Assembly: GCA_025738555.1 (NCBI GenBank)
Contig: JAOVFP010000003.1
Coordinates: 6,076,001 to 6,140,000, forward strand
DNA: 64,000 bases
Source: Cyathus striatus
Taxonomy: Eukaryota > Basidiomycota > Agaricomycetes > Agaricales > Nidulariaceae
Direction of reading: 5' to 3'
Below the pieces are notes generated by a model that had not been told where the DNA came from, did not search any database, and worked only from the letters and a program-made list of their open reading frames with translations. The stretch's first letter is position 1. Each line of letters begins with the position of its first letter. Position numbers and translations under genes: made by a program. Shown one piece after another: positions 35,448-46,684 of this stretch.

Positions 35448-35805
35448 GGTGGTTGACGGAAGCAATAGTTTATGTAATCTTATCTTTGAGAGGACAGAAC
35501 AATGTAACAGAGAGTAAAAATGCCAATGTTCATGCACATGTTTAACAGTTCTCTCTGATTTTCTCCCTCCAAACTCAAAGAACAAACACAAAACTGCGAA
35601 CACGAAGAAGAGAATGAAAGTGAACGTACATGTTTTTGTTATTCCTCAGTATGTGTAGCTTGAGCGTTGCGGTGTTATTTTGGGAAGGCGCTAATTTTCA
35701 ATCCTCCCCGCATCCGAGTCCCGTCTGGGTTGAAGTTCTACACTTCTCTCCTCCTCCCTCCCAGCCTCTCCATCCTTTCTCCTATCTTCCACCTCTACCA
35801 TCATC
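35448..35805. promoter_or_regulatory. Divergent promoter region of MET2 and the ETF-QO pseudogene
   Basis: These 358 bp separate the two divergent start codons. The side next to ETF-QO has pyrimidine-rich CT tracts (about 35735-35800), common near fungal transcription starts. No specific factor site could be assigned. Confidence 0.35.
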
Positions 35806-35870
35806 ATGTTACGGTGCACCCGCAGACGCATCCTCCGCCCGCGAACTCTCAGAACGCCGATACCTCGAAG

Positions 35871-37599
35871 TAGGGCTGTACACCGTACCGTATACGGTGT
35901 ACGGCCGTACACCTTACGGCCATGTGACGGGTACGGGTACTCCGTAACCGTACCGTATTGAAGTATGTTTTATGTAGAAGAAATACGGTACGGTACCATA
36001 TACGGCCGAAGACGGTAGTTTACGGTTATACGGGTCTGAATTTCGATGTATTTATGCAAATCGAAGCAAAAAACAACTAGTATTGAATGTAAATTGAATA
36101 CTTGCTAAGTTAAAAACTGATTAAGAAAGAGATGCGCAAAGATTACGAAGCCGATATTTTGCTAACATTAAAATACATATCGTATCAGCACCAAGACTTG
36201 CACGGCGTACAGATATAGTATCACAGCCACCCGAGAAGATTCTCTCAACCCCAACAGCTGAACCTGTAGATTATATTTAGGAGTGCTTTCATAAATAATA
36301 TTGAGCATACACGCACCGGGGATGGATAGAATATTCATTGCGGGGTAATAGAGATTCGGAAATTGAGCACGATGTCCTACCCACCATTCAAGTGGTTTGC
36401 ATAGACTAAAGTTCTCGGGTTGAAGTTTAAAATAAGCTTCTAGTTCGTCAACAACAAGACGCTCCTTTCGAGAATAGCACGCAGTGAAATCAAACTCCAA
36501 ACCAGTAGAATTAGCAGGTTCGATTGGGATGCTCCTACTCTTCCCATTTTCTGTATTCAATAAACTAATTTTTTTACTCGCACTTCAACGATCAAATCGA
36601 TTAAATGTAACACAAAGTAGATGCCAAGATATGCATTTGTAATATGGTATAGAATGATGTACTAATAGAAACTATACATCATGTACCTTTATTCAGATGA
36701 GAACATGAATACTGCAGAGGCATGTAGAGAACTGGTTATAATCGATACTTACTCGAATGAGTTTGCTCAAATCGACAATTCCTACACATTCTCCTATAAC
36801 AAAGTTTGTTGGAGCATTACTTTTATTCCTAATTCAATTAAATATTTTACTACTTACATTCCAAGCGATAAATTTATACTCATAGTATGAGTTATTCATA
36901 ACACACCATAATACATCTACCAAGCTTATATCAATAATCAGTGAACGTAGTAATTACCAGCACACAAACAGTCCAGAGGCGTGTATATAAATGGTAATAA
37001 CCCACGTACCGCATGATGATCCACTAAGTTCAGCGGAGGTAGATTGGAACTTTCCGGCATAAAAACAATTGAAGTGCAATTGTAACAGCCGTTTTGCCTT
37101 GTTCACGTCTTCCATAAGTGTTCTATCATCTTCGTAATCCTCCAACAGCCCTTGATATGATATCCTTGGATCTTAGACTTGTTATGTATTATTAAAATAA
37201 CAGGAGACATACGCGCTGCCCAAATATAATATGGAGAATTATCAAAGTGATAATAATAATCACTAAGCTAGAGCGAACGGGGATGTAGGTGAGTGGAGAA
37301 AGCAAGCAGAACGCGTATGGACGCGTCAACGTTGCGTGATGCGTGATTACGTAATCTGATTTGTCTTGATATGTCGAATAATTCGAGAATCGCTGTCACA
37401 CAGTTCAGCTCCGAGAGGCTTATCTACCGTATGACCGTAAACGGCCGTCACACGGCCGTATTCATACGGGAAACATACGGTCAACGGTACGGTCCAATCC
37501 GTACCGTATAGAACTACTGAAAAACCTCACCTGGACGGTACGGCCCGGTAAATACGGTAGCCCGTATAGCCGTATTATACGGTACGGTGTACAGCCCTA
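35871..37599 (-). mobile_element. hAT transposon inserted in ETF-QO, 1,729 bp
   Basis: The ends TAGGGCTGTACACCGTACCG and CGGTACGGTGTACAGCCCTA are perfect 20-bp inverted repeats, flanked by the 8-bp target-site duplication CCTCGAAG (35863-35870 and 37600-37607), diagnostic of hAT. Subterminal regions are dense in GTACGG/CCGTAC repeats that can pair end to end. A minus-strand transposase remnant lies at 36168-36560. The element is a decayed, partly deleted hAT. Its ends resemble those of 41184-42754. Confidence 0.93.
36168..36560 (-). pseudogene. hAT transposase C-terminal remnant
   Basis: A 130-codon ORF contains DELEAYFKLQPEN and LEWWVGHRAQFPNLYYPAMN, the region just before the hAT dimerisation domain. 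The following GSAVAVERIFSGG-type block, seen in the related element at 42246, is missing or unreadable here. The N-terminal catalytic region is not visible, so it is a fragment. Confidence 0.75.
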
Positions 37600-40012
37600 C
37601 CTCGAAGACTACACGTCTCCCACCTACTCCAAGAAGAATCTGACTATTTCAACCCTGCGAAATCGAACGCGCGGAGTACGAGGCGGACGTATGTATCGTC
37701 GGTGCTGGGCCTGCGGGACTCAGTGCCGCTATATGGCTGAAGCAGTTGGAGAGGGAGAAGGCGAATGAAATACGAGTCGTGGTTCTCGAGAAGGGATCCA
37801 AAGTCGGTGCGTTTTTTCAAACGATACGCATAAGCATCGTAACTAACCACCCTACCAGGTGCACACATCGTCTCAGGTGCAGTAATCGAGCCGCACGCCC
37901 TAGACGGGCTCTTGCCATCCTGGCGAGCAGCACACCTAAACTACCCACTCACCCAACCCGCGACGCACAGCAAAATGCTCTACCTCACAAAGTCGCTCTC
38001 CATACCCATGCCGCACCCCCATAAATGGACAACACAGGGAACTACATCGTCTCCCTCTCGCAATTCACACGCTGGTTGGCAGGGATAGCGGAGGAAGAGT
38101 ACGGCGTGGAGATGTACCCCGGTTTCGCTGGAACCCAGCTTCTTTATAGCAAGGAAGAAGACTCGGTAGATCCGTGGGGGATACCTACGCATAGTGTACA
38201 GGGCATGGTGACATGAAGCTTGAAGTCGGACTGACACGGACGTTCCACGAGAAAGCCTTTTTCGAACCTGGGATGGCATTCCGCTCTAAGGTGACGCTCC
38301 TGGCAGAAGGTGCGCATGGATCGCTATCGAAACAAGCCATCAACCGATATAAATTGCGCAAGGAGGCGTAGCCTCAGACTTATGGGATAGGATTGAAAGA
38401 GGTGTGGAGGGTGGATCCGGAGCAGTATCGTCCCGGAGAGGTGGTGCATACGATGGGCAAGCCGTTGGATTGGCAGACGTATGGCGGTGGGTGGGTATAT
38501 CATATGGGCGATGGCCTTTTTTCCCTAGGTCTTGTCATTGAGTTTGGACTATAAAAACCCATACTTAAGCCCATACCGCGAATTCCAGGTATGTCTCTCT
38601 TAAATTCCCTCTTCTTTCCTCTCCTTATCCCCCTTTCTCGCAGAGCATGAAACACCATCCCTACTTCCGCACACTCCTAAGCGGGTCCTCCGCCCGCCTC
38701 TCCTATGCCGCCCGCGTCCTCAACGAAGGCGGCCTCCAAGCCATCCCCAAGCTGCATTTCCCCAGTGGAGCGCTTATTGGATGTTCAGTCGGTTTCGTGA
38801 ATATAGCCAAGATCAAGGGAACCCACAATGCGATGAAGAGCGGGATGCTTGCGGCAGAGGCTGCTTTTGAGGCGGTTGTTGGGCGTACTGATGTTGAGGT
38901 GAGTGAAGGTACGAGTTCTGCTTCTGCTTCTCAAGTTCGCTGCTAATGCTTTGCTGTGTGTAGAATCTGCTCCTGCTTCCGAGGCCCAAGCTACAGAAAG
39001 AAGGGCAGTCGACATGAAATCATACAATACCAACCTGCGTAAATCATGGATTTGGGACGAAGTTCGCAACTTGCGGCCTTCGTTTGATACTGCCTTTGGT
39101 ATATGGGGAGGTGTAGCGTACTTAGGTGTGGATACGTTGTTTTTCAAGGGGAGGATACCGTGGACGTTTAAGCATTCTGTGGAGGGTGAGGTCAGTCAAC
39201 GTTTCGTTCTAGCTATTGCCTGTGCTTCATGCAGGCTCTTACTACCCTTACATCTTATTTCTGCCCTCCGGCTCGTGTAGCCTTCGCCTCACTTTCTTAA
39301 TTCTTCGATTTCTATTACATATCCTCTCTTCGTCGATTCAACCACTAACACCCCCCATGCAGGACACCCTCAACTCTTACGACTCATCCTACACAGACTC
39401 CTCAAGACAACACAAACCAATAGAATACCCTGCATTTGAACCACCACTCTCAACAGACCTCATGACAAGCGTCGCTTTAACAGGGACAAACCACGCCGAA
39501 GACCAGCCTGTTCATTTACGCGTTGTCAAGGCTAGGAAGTTTATGGATCAGCTGGACGCTATGGAAGCTGGTAAGGAGGGCAATGTGGTTGTAGGCGCAG
39601 GCTTCGCTGCTCAACCCGCCTCTTTCGAGAAAGACGAACTCAAGTGCGGACGGGAGCATGTTAAGCGTAATGTGGAAGATTATGCTGGCTTGCTGGGTCA
39701 TGCGTGTCCTGCGGGTGTGTATGAATACGTTGAGGCTCGGGATGGTGAAGGCAAGAAAGAGGGGTGGGGAAGAAAGAAGTTGGTCATTAACTCCCAGGTT
39801 CGTTTTTCACTTTTTATTTTGAGAGAGAAAGAGAAGGAAAGGCTGACGAACTGAATAGAACTGCATCCACTGTAAACTATGCGACGTCAAAGTTCCTTCG
39901 CAAGATGTTACCTGGACTGTCCCGGAGGGTGGTGGAGGACCGAAGTACAGTGCGTACCATGCTTTCTTCTAATGGTTATACCGACACTGATGATTTGACA
40001 GCTCTGACTTAA

Positions 40013-40876
40013 TCCTCTGTCCTCCTTACGTTCATGTCTCGAGGAGCGAGATTAAGTACCCCATGCGGGTATGCAATACATGATGATAACGCCACTAAGG
40101 GCGAGATGGAGGATTGCAAATGGCAATATGTAAATAATGTGTTTAGTAGGACAAGTGGAAATGTATAGATTTACCCATTCTGGCAACTGTTCCCCACCGG
40201 AGTACAGATAGCACCCAGTAGGACCCCCGAAAGCGCCCATAGAGGTATGATACCTATCCACTTAAATTTTGGGACTTTTGGACCTATGTCGGAGAACAGT
40301 CCGCGTATATTTGATCGATTTTCGGCCAATAGGTAGGGTGGAAAATCCACGTATGGAATGGCATTATGGCACTCAGAAGGAGGTACCATTCACTGTCCGC
40401 GTACAGTTGAGTAGTCCGGCGCCGCCGCGCAGAGCACCCCTTGTTGCTTACAAACTACAAGATGACCCTGCCTGCTCATTGTCAAAAGAGCGCATCATGT
40501 ACATGAGCTCCCATAGATATCATCAAATATAAGTACAACAGCCCTGTTTTTTGTTTGAAATGGTACAGTCAAGTACAGTGTCAACAAAGTTTTGTGCAAA
40601 TAAGCTCAGGGTAACATTTTTATCCAACTGTTGCATGTTCTGATTCCAATCAGAGTCCGTAGTCAAGGGGTGTCAGATCCACCAATCTGCTTTAGCTGTC
40701 ATGCCATGCGAGACGTTTCTCAGGACCATGGCAGTCCTTCGGCAGTCAATGGCTAGATCAATTTTTGATATTTGGCGGCACGCATGCTGGGAAGTAGATG
40801 TTTAGACAGGTAGATGTAGTGGTATATACTGAAGTATCTGTTAAAGAAAGCAGCAACTTGCAAGTATTTTATAATA
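40013..40876. other. Region without recognisable genes
   Basis: Between the ETF-QO remnant and the large Harbinger-type element. Short ORFs on both strands have no recognisable domain. Low-complexity or repeat-derived origin is possible, but no bounded element was found. Confidence 0.35.
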
Positions 40877-41183
40877 GGGGGGGTCATGGTAGCTTGGTTC
40901 ACCTGGTTTTCAGCTGGTTCTGACCTTGGTTTTGACTTTGGTTCTGGGATAAAAAGTCCCAGAACCAGCCCAGAACCAAGTTTGATCGTGACCCCCCATT
41001 TAAGTTTCTGGTTCACACTTGGTTCCCACCTGGGTTCATACCTCGGTCTGAACATCTCACTATATGTTGGTAGCTTACATAATCGAATATTTAATGTGTT
41101 TTTATCCGCATGACATAATAATAAAATTGACATTTCAATTGGGTCCCAAGTCCCACTTGAATACACAACATACACTTTATTTC

Positions 41184-42754
41184 TAGGGCTGCCAACCGTA
41201 ACCGTACAAAACGGTTATGGCTTGTACGGTACGGCATATATTGCCGTACCGTATGAGCGAAATAAATTATCCATACGGTACGGTTTTCACCCGTAATTAA
41301 CCGTACCGTACAACCATTTACGGCCGTATATACGGCTTAGTCGAGTGGCTCTGATGTCATCTATTTGCTCTCCAGGCTATGAGCAAATAACACTTACCGT
41401 TGCGACGTGCTATCTGTATATCACTTAAAACAATCAATGATGATTGACTAACCATACGCGTGAACACTTAAAGATATACCTTAAGTACAAGTAAGTATGT
41501 CTTCTAAACCTTTCACCTTTGTATGTTGTAATTCTATGCAATAATCACGACGGAATGACATTCCGATGTGCAAATATTGCATAAGTTTAGTAAGCCTGTG
41601 GTCTGCGAGCTATAAAGACCGTATGCAAAAACTTGGGATTATTGGCGTAGAGCAGGCGTTTCGCCTGCACTACAGAAATCGACACTTTGCTATTTCTATT
41701 ACGTAAGAAAGTGATGCGAGCGTCGACGCGTTTGTTCGCGTTGTTCGCGCTTTCTCTCATTTTCTCCCTCCATCGCCAACACTCTTGCATCTCCTTGAAC
41801 GCTGCAATTGCGCATCAGGAACTCAAGACCGTCGGTATTGTGCGCTACCAAGAGCCACTGAATACCACAATTAGCGTTACCAAAGGCCGTGTCTCTGCTC
41901 CAAGTCCCTCTCCTCAAGTTTTTTATTTTACAAATTTTCTTCCAATTCATCGGTATGCTCTATGTTTCAGACTTTTCCTTTTCTTTCAGTAATCTACGAT
42001 CTCAGCATTATTAATTTTTGCGTTATTCAACTATTCCTCTTTAAGTAGTTTCTTTATTCTGATTTTCTTTAAAAACTATGTATCTACTTTCTCCCAATCC
42101 AGCGAAAATTATCCTCCTCTCTCGACACCTTAGGACACCCAGGTCGAACAGATTTTCAACTGAATCGCTAGTTTTATTTTCTTTGTTTGGGCCTCAATAT
42201 CTTTTACCTCTACATTGGACTGAATTCTTATAATGACGCCTGCTATTGATCTTCCAAATGCCGGCTGTATTGCTGATAGTGGAAGTACTGCATCTATTTC
42301 TAATACCGAGAAACCTCTATCTATTTTTAGGCTCTGCAGTTGCAGTGGAGCGAATCTTTTCTGGGGGACATGATACTATATCTATCCGTCGTGCAAGTCT
42401 CAAGCCGGAGACAATTTGTAACCTTATGATCGTAAAACATTACTGCAGGCTTCAAAGAGTCTGAGGTGGCCAGTGACTCGAGGTATTTTATATATAACTA
42501 GAACTTATTCTACTTATCCATTATGTATGTTGTATATTTCATGCATATTATACCTGTTGAGTGGAAATTTCGGATCTTACAGAAGTAATTTAGTATCTAT
42601 CATAACCGTAAACCGTAAACGGCCGTATTTGTACCCGTACCGTACCGTAGAAGGTTCAAAAAATGTCTGTACGGTACGGTTACGGCTAAAATCCGTACCG
42701 TAAACGGTTTACTTTATACGGCCGTAAACCGTTACGGTACGGTTGGCAGCCCTA
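41184..42754 (+). mobile_element. Nested hAT transposon, 1,571 bp
   Basis: Ends TAGGGCTGCCAACCGTA and TACGGTTGGCAGCCCTA (inverted), with a perfect 8-bp target-site duplication TTTATTTC at 41176-41183 and 42755-42762. GTACGG/CCGTAC subterminal repeats are shared in style with the element at 35871. It is inserted in the left part of the Harbinger-type element, 19 bp upstream of that element's transposase start, so it is younger than its host. A transposase fragment is at 42246-42464. Confidence 0.93.
42246..42464 (+). pseudogene. hAT transposase dimerisation-domain remnant
   Basis: The ORF contains GSAVAVERIFSGGHDTISIR and RASLKPETICNLMIVKHY, the C-terminal hAT dimerisation domain. Upstream, only short, frame-broken pieces remain. 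It complements, in the same protein family, the fragment left in the element at 35871. Confidence 0.8.
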
Positions 42755-42773
42755 TTTATTTCTATTCCATGTT

Positions 42774-44625
42774 ATGCCGCGTTCCACACTCCGTCAACAG
42801 CAAGCAAGAGAGCTCAGCTACTCTTATGTTCAACTCTACAAAGCACAGCTGAAGAAGAATCAAGCTCGACGTCATTTAATGAGGCTGAAAGTACCTAAGC
42901 CACAGTGCACTCTGGCACTTCCAGCAAATTCAGCAGCCATGGAACCTGTCAGAGCATACTCATCATCTTCCTCAACATCATCAACATCAACATCTACTAC
43001 AAGTAATTTGTCTGGAACAAATTTGGAATCTGACGTATCTGAGGTGGACTCAACAGACTCAGAGCTATGTTCCACAGACACGGTTACTTCCACTGAAAGC
43101 CCAGGCTCAAACTTTGAGATAGATAGTAGTGGGGGAGATTCAGGGAATGAGACTGATGATGAGATGGACATTGATGAACAGCCTACTAGGCAGAAGCAAC
43201 ACCAGAGAAATTATGACTCTGACAGTGGTGATGAGTTATCTTTACCAGCATTCCTGAAGACATGGCCTTACCTTCGACATGTCTGCAAAGAATTAGAGCA
43301 GCTCTATGCTCATCGATATCTTGCACCACGTAATCCCTTTCTGCGAGGTCCACCTGCACTTCCTCATCTTCTCCACATTCTCAAGCATGAGAGACCTGAT
43401 CATTTTCGTCAGGAACTACGTATATCGCCATTTACATTTGACCGTCTTGTTCAATCTATTGTTGATGATCCAGTCTTCTGCAGTTCTTCAAATATTGCTC
43501 AAGTCCCTGTAGAAGATCAAGTTGTGATCACCCTTTACCGGTTTGGGCATTATGGCAATGCAGCAGGACTAGACAAGATTGCAAAGTGGGCTGGGTATGC
43601 GAAAGGAACCATTGTAAAAATCACCCGGCATGTTATGACTGCTTTACTACGCCCTTCTTTTCGTGACCAGCATTTATGCCCCCCCACTGCTGAGGAAAAG
43701 CATCAAGCCAAGAAATGGGTTGAGGAACACTCATGCCCTGCATGGAGAGATGGGTGGTGCATGGTGGATGGCACACTGATTCCACTTTTTCATCGCCCAT
43801 ACTTGTATGGAGAAGATTATTTTGATAGGAAGTGTAACTACTTGTTAAATCTTCAAGTATGTTGAATGTTGCACTGTCTAACTTATATCTCACTGATGAA
43901 TATCAACACAGGTAGTATCAACTCCCAATCTACGCATTGTCGATATTGGATTTGGCTACACTGGAAGCACTCATGATGCCAGCGCATGGCAGAAAACTCG
44001 AATATACAATGAGTGTGACTTGTATCTGGAAGAGGATGAATTCATATGGGCTGATTCTGCTTACCCAGTACATGTTTTTCATACTGACACACATGTAGAA
44101 GTGCTTGTTTAATTCATTCATTCATAGATTGAGGTATGGCTAACGGCCCCTTACAAAAAGCCCGAGGCTGATCTGTCAGATAACCGGAGGTTCAATGAGA
44201 AGTTGTCTCAAATTCAGATTAGATCTGAGCATGCCATTGGGTTTCTGAAAGGTCGATTCCAATGTCTCAAAGATCTTAGAGTTGTCATACACGATGGGAA
44301 AACCCACGCAATAGCAACTTTCTGGCTAGTAGCCTGTGTTGTAGTCCATAACTTTGCTTTAGAGGTTGAAGCTGAGGAGCGAGGGCACTCAAGCATGGAG
44401 TCTGAAGAAGAACCATTCATTCAGGATGGCAGGTCACCAGAGCCATTCAATAATGGACAAGAACACTTGGAACATGTGAATGAGCAAGCTCCAAGGTATG
44501 GCAATCGAGCTAGAGCACTCGCAGCAGCAAGGGAAAGAAGGGAGAACTTTAAAAAATCGTTGTTTGAAGCTTTAAATGAACTTATGGAATATCAAAGTGA
44601 CAGTGATGAGATGGATAGTGAGTAG
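42774..44625 (+). CDS. PIF/Harbinger transposase (DDE_Tnp_4 family)
   Basis: ATG 42774. Three exons are joined by introns 43858-43911 and about 44070-44127. The N-terminus is Ser/Thr/Glu-rich, followed by LPHLLHILKHERPDHFRQEL and a helix-turn-helix-like region (GLDKIAKWAGYAKGTIVKIT). The DDE core is visible: first Asp in WCMVDGTLIPLFHRP, then VDIGFGYTGSTHDASAW, second Asp in FIWADSAYP, and Glu in RSEHAIGFLKGRFQCLKDL. The C-terminus is acidic. No stop or frameshift is seen, so it may be functional. It should cut the ends of the surrounding element. Confidence 0.9.
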
Positions 44626-45532
44626 ATATAATACATGATGGTGTCTACAGAACATAGCAATAGACATAACAACTAATAGATGAGGAAGTACATGAGCTAT
44701 GAGTTTTGTACACTTGTCCCCTCATTCCTGTTCCCCCACACCTGCACATCGAACTCCACCTGCACCCGCACCACCACAAGGTCCACGAGAAGCAGTTGTT
44801 ACACCTGAAGGTCCAGTAGTCTTTGCAGGGTACGGAGCACCTGCAACGGTAGATCCAGCAGCGGCAGCTGCCAACCTAGGGAAGACTGGAGTTTCTCATT
44901 GGGGAGAGGGCCGGTGGCGGTGTGTGTGCTGGGGTTGGTGTGTTCGGTTGTGGAGAGGGTGGTGGATGTTGTTGGTGAGCCAGCTGAGAAGGAAGAATGT
45001 CAGTATATAATTCAATGGAGGGATCAGGACATCAGAAGGTACAATGAAGAAGAAAGGGAATGGGAAAGATGAGGCATGAACAAAGGAAGAAGGGGGGAAA
45101 TGAAGAGAAAACAAACACGAAAAGAGAGAGAAAACACTCACGCAAATAGCTCTGAACACTCTCAGGCAAATACGACTTCACAGTCTCCCCAGCACTAGCC
45201 AAAAGCCCTGTGCGCACTCTCCTTGACCTTCTCCAAATTGGCAGCTACAATGCCAGCAGGGGAACATGAGTCCCAGGGTACGAGCCAGGGATAGAAAGGC
45301 CCGGCATTGTCACTTCATGGCACTCCTCAGTGCCATCAACGATGAATGTATCTTCACGAGGGACTGAGCTTGACATGGTAGAAGAGCCGGTGCGGAAGGG
45401 GCTGTTTGAGCCCAGCTGGGTTGTGGATGGAGTCTCGTTGGAGGACAAGGTGGGATGGAGAGCAGTGAGTGGTGGTATAAAAGTCATTGAACTGTAAAAT
45501 TCGTGCCATTTGGTCTGTATGTGTCACTCCCA
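44626..45532. other. Internal Harbinger cargo, unidentified
   Basis: It holds partly protein-like stretches: a plus-strand segment near 44790-44880 reading EGPVVFAGYGAPATVDPAAA and a minus-strand ORF at 45245-45487 with REDTFIVDGTEECHEV. They look like pieces of a host gene in two orientations, as expected for captured DNA, but I could not identify the source. Confidence 0.35.
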
Positions 45533-46675
45533 CACATGTCTCAACTGACTATCAACTGACTATCAACTGACTCTCATATAAGTATCGATAGTCTCACCTG
45601 ACTCTCATCTGACTCTCAACTAAGTCTCAGAAGTCAGGTTAGACTCTCATCTGACTGTCATTTGACTCTCAACTGAGTCTCAAGAGTCAACTGAGAGTCT
45701 CATTAGAGTCAGTTGAGACCTGAAATTAGTATTGGGCTTAGCTTGAATTCTTACCTGGCTCTTACCTGACTCTCACCTAACTCCATATGTGACATGTTGG
45801 AAAATGTTGAAAAAGTATAACATGCTGGAAAATGTTGGGAAAAGCATGATATGTGTGACATGTTGGAAAATGTTGGAAAAAGCGTGACATGTGTGACAAG
45901 CGTGGGAAAAATGTGACATGTTGAAAAACTGTCACATATCATAGCCATCACACTTGCCACACTTTTTCCAACATGTCACACTTTTCCCACGCTTGTCACA
46001 CATGTCACGCTTTTTCCAACATTTTCCAACATGTCACACTTTCACACACATGTGTGACAATAGAGTCTAGATATGGCTTAGTTTCCCAGCATGTCATATA
46101 TTTTCCAACATTTTCCAGCATGTCACACATGTCACACTTTTTCAACATGTCACGCTTTTCCAACATTTTCCAGCATGTCACACTTTTCCAGCATGTCACA
46201 CATGTTACACTTTTTCCAGCTTTTTCCAATATGTCACACATGTCATGCTTTTCCCAACATTTTCCAACATGTCACACATATCACACTTTTTCCAACATTT
46301 TCCAGCATGTCACGCTATTTCCAACATGTCATACATATCACGCTTTTCCAACATTTTCCAACATGTCACACTTTTCCCTTGTCACATTGATCACCAATAA
46401 TGTATTGACAACTTGCTTATTCAACAAACAACTATCACTGATAGTCTAATGAGAGCCCTATCAATCTAGTCTCAGATTACTATTGAGACCTGAGTGAGAG
46501 AGTTTTCAGTTTTGTGAAAATTTATCATCTAACTCTCACCTGACTCTCACCTAACTCTCATCTGACTGTCATTTCAGGCCAAAAATCTCGATCTACTCTC
46601 ACCTGACTCTCAATCTACTCTCAGAGAGTCTCAACTGACTATCAACTGACTCTCTGATAGTCAGTTGAAACATGT
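45533..46675. repeat. Inverted-repeat block with CAACTGACTATC subterminal repeats
   Basis: The left end CACATGTCTCAACTGACTATC and right end GATAGTCAGTTGAAACATGTG are inverted with one mismatch. Both flanks carry many short CTCAACTGACT / ACTCTCA repeats in opposite orientations. No target-site duplication was evident. It may be a foldback transposon or MITE nested in the Harbinger element; it codes for nothing. Confidence 0.6.
45786..46380. repeat. Inverted minisatellite, head-to-head
   Basis: Units like ACATGTCACACTTTTTCCAA occur many times on + from about 45955 to 46375, and in reverse complement (TTGGAAAAATGTTGTGACATG type) from about 45786 to 45945. The array therefore turns around near 45950, making a long foldback. 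Unit length varies around 15-31 bp. Apparent ORFs inside it are artefacts of the repeat. Confidence 0.8.
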
Positions 46676-46684
46676 GGCTAAGTG

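Larger units (their letters stand above)
35806..40012 (+). pseudogene. Electron transfer flavoprotein-ubiquinone oxidoreductase (ETF-QO), broken by a hAT insertion
   Basis: ETF-QO (ETFDH/CIR2) is a mitochondrial inner-membrane flavoprotein with a 4Fe-4S cluster that passes electrons from fatty-acid and amino-acid oxidation to ubiquinone. ATG 35806 starts an Arg-rich presequence (MLRCTRRRILRPRTLR). A 1.7-kb hAT element (35871-37599) interrupts it. Beyond lie the FAD motif (DVCIVGAGPAGLSAAIWLKQ), [60 protein letters not shown], and the cluster segment [18 protein letters not shown] near 39870. There are also 1-nt frame losses near 37660 and 38020-38040, an in-frame TAG near 38368, and a shift near 38550. 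It is non-functional as it stands; a working copy is presumably elsewhere. Confidence 0.92.

Noticed and set aside
45973..46449. Open reading frames rich in Cys/His (CHTCHAFSNIFQHVT type) in the minisatellite
   Set aside because: They arise from translating the ACATGTCACACTTTTTCC repeat; frames in several directions are equally open and no start or splice context supports a gene.
45533..46675. CRISPR-like repeats
   Set aside because: The repeats are contiguous, variable and inverted without unique spacers, and the genome is eukaryotic.
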